From the NCBI GenBank assembly GCA_037126765.1, contig JBBCBC010000037.1:6887263-6951262 (forward strand): 64,000 nt of DNA, written 5' to 3'. Position numbers and translations under genes: made by a program. Below the pieces are notes generated by a model. That model made no database searches. It was not told the DNA's origin and saw only the letters and a list, made by a program, of their open reading frames with translations. Position 1 is the first letter of the stretch, and every line of letters starts with the position of its first letter. This document shows, in pieces, positions 62,901-64,000 of the stretch. This DNA comes from Stenogyne calaminthoides. Taxonomy: Eukaryota > Streptophyta > Magnoliopsida > Lamiales > Lamiaceae.

Positions 62901-64000
62901 TAGCAACTTATCGGGTATTGGCCCCGAGAAGAGGTTATTTTCAACGTTCCTATGGGAAACCAGAGAACCGAATCAGCAAACGTGTGAATAACATGATGAA
63001 AAGAAGAAAAAGACATTCAATTTTATATACTGAGGTACGTACAAGTCGGTCAGAGGGGGATCTTGAAGAATATCCAGAACTCCAGTGAGCTTATTGTTCT
63101 GCAAATACCTAAATGGAAGGTGCAAAAGAATAAGAAAACTAGACTAAGTATTTAACTATATTTTAACCTACTAGAAACTATTACTCACAATGATGTAAGA
63201 GATGACAATTTTCCCATTGAAGGAGGGAGTCCACCAGTCAATTTGTTCCCAGATAAATCCCTGCATTTTCAATCTAAATTAGCAAATGTGATTCAACTGC
63301 ATGTTATAAGAGCTCTATTATTACTATAAACAGAAGACACTTGCATGTTCATCAAAAGTTTAAGCGGTTCGAAGGCATCTGGAATTTGTCCAGTTAGTTG
63401 ATTGTTGTTCAGAGATCTGAAAAGTGCGCTCAAAATCAAAAATGAATTTTTCGGTTATAGAAATAAGTAAAACCCCATCAATGAGCTTTAGCAAGAGAAG
63501 ATAGGACTTACAAATCTGTTAATTGGCCTAATGCAGATAGTGTGCTTGGAATTTGTCCAGTAAACAGATTATCTGAAACAAAACTGGAGTTTGTGGTCTC
63601 CACAAAGGAGAGAAGCATTATCAGACTGATATATTAACAGACAATTCCAAAACAAAATTGCTCTTTCACAAAAATAAAGCCATGAGATCACTTATTGAAG
63701 CAAATTAGTTCAGAAACATACAAACTCCTCAGAGTAATGGGGAAGCTGGTCGGTATGCTGCCCCCAATTTGGTTGTTGCTCATATTTCTGCTTTCCAAAA
63801 GACATAAATCTTTCATAAGTTGCCACAATGGATAACTCCAAATTCCATCAGGTAAATGAGAAGCATATTATTCAAGAAACACCAATAAACATGCACTATA
63901 ATCTACGAAAAAAATGGCCATTCCAAATGACTAACATGATAATTACTTCAATTCTGAAAAAAATCGTTTAGATTGGACTCACATAAATATAATTGAGGCG
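59947..64000 (-). CDS. STRUBBELIG-family LRR receptor-like kinase, 3' part
   Basis: Plasma-membrane receptor kinase of the STRUBBELIG-RECEPTOR FAMILY (LRR V). The 5' end lies beyond the window. Reading along the protein: LRR exons between 63800 and 62885 (NNQIGGSIPTSFPITLRSL, DNLFTGQIPSTL, NNNQLTGQIPDAF, LSGNKLTGGLPPSMG), then an exon at 62435-62799 with a Pro/Ser-rich juxtamembrane (PPASPPLSPSDAPSPH) and TM segment (ITWIAIGGLLAVVIIALGLC). The kinase starts in 62019-62356 (SFSQENLVGKGTIGTVYSAQ, the Gly-rich loop). Kinase exons continue at 60989-61260 (AVKKLDKA, NIVELVGYC), 60712-60850, 60507-60628 (SDVYSFGVVMLQLLTGRKSY), 60119-60275 and 59947-60030. The catalytic loop reads HRNYKSCN and the magnesium loop SDCG, so both key aspartate motifs (HRD, DFG) are altered, as is typical for this family. 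No frameshift was seen in the kinase exons. Confidence 0.9.
61560..61870. repeat. Possible degenerate repeat in an SRF intron
   Basis: The intron between the Gly-loop exon and the AVKK exon contains repeated short phrases (GTCCAATTTTGAC, GTCCAGTTTGGGCCC, TCCAATTTTGGCCCC, TTTTGGGACTAAAT). They resemble a decayed repetitive element. The boundaries and class are not clear. Confidence 0.4.

Overview
The window is nuclear DNA from a flowering plant, most likely a eudicot. The genes have many short exons with GT..AG introns, every recognisable protein is a plant family member, the spacers are AT-rich, and plant transposons are present (a Ty3/Gypsy element, Stowaway-type MITEs, a hAT-type element). 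I cannot name the species. No rRNA, tRNA or CRISPR was seen.

Layout, left to right. A 15-exon allantoinase gene (ALN, minus) fills 0.6-5.4 kb. An AT-rich spacer follows, then a complete but decayed Ty3/Gypsy retrotransposon (10.6-16.5 kb, minus) with both LTRs and a 5-bp target duplication. Next come a tetraspanin gene (17.1-18.0 kb, plus) and a sphingolipid delta-4 desaturase gene (18.5-19.7 kb, minus). The 19.7-30.3 kb stretch has no recognisable gene. It holds a diverged duplicated segment, a 1-kb foldback transposon and several MITEs. A small secreted glycine- and cysteine-rich protein lies at 30.5-30.9 kb (plus). After it, five genes all run on the minus strand: SCAMP (31.7-36.4 kb), a DUF707 type II membrane protein (37.9-41.4 kb), a SANT/bromodomain nuclear protein (45.1-47.9 kb), the katanin p80 WD40 subunit KTN80 (49.4-55.9 kb), and the 3' part of a STRUBBELIG-family LRR receptor kinase (59.9 kb to the window end; its 5' part lies outside).

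The genes do not form a pathway. They cover ureide catabolism (ALN), sphingolipid desaturation (DES), membrane trafficking (SCAMP, tetraspanin), microtubule severing (KTN80), chromatin reading (bromodomain) and receptor signalling (SRF). The main cross-cutting observation is that ALN, the tetraspanin, DES, SCAMP, DUF707 and one KTN80 exon carry single-base frameshifts, many in homopolymers. The bromodomain gene, the glycine-rich protein, the readable SRF kinase exons and the rest of KTN80 read through cleanly. This looks more like residual long-read consensus error than decay of five unrelated conserved genes, but the sequence alone cannot settle it. Exon coordinates were set by eye from GT/AG sites and protein-family similarity recalled from knowledge. 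No search was run.
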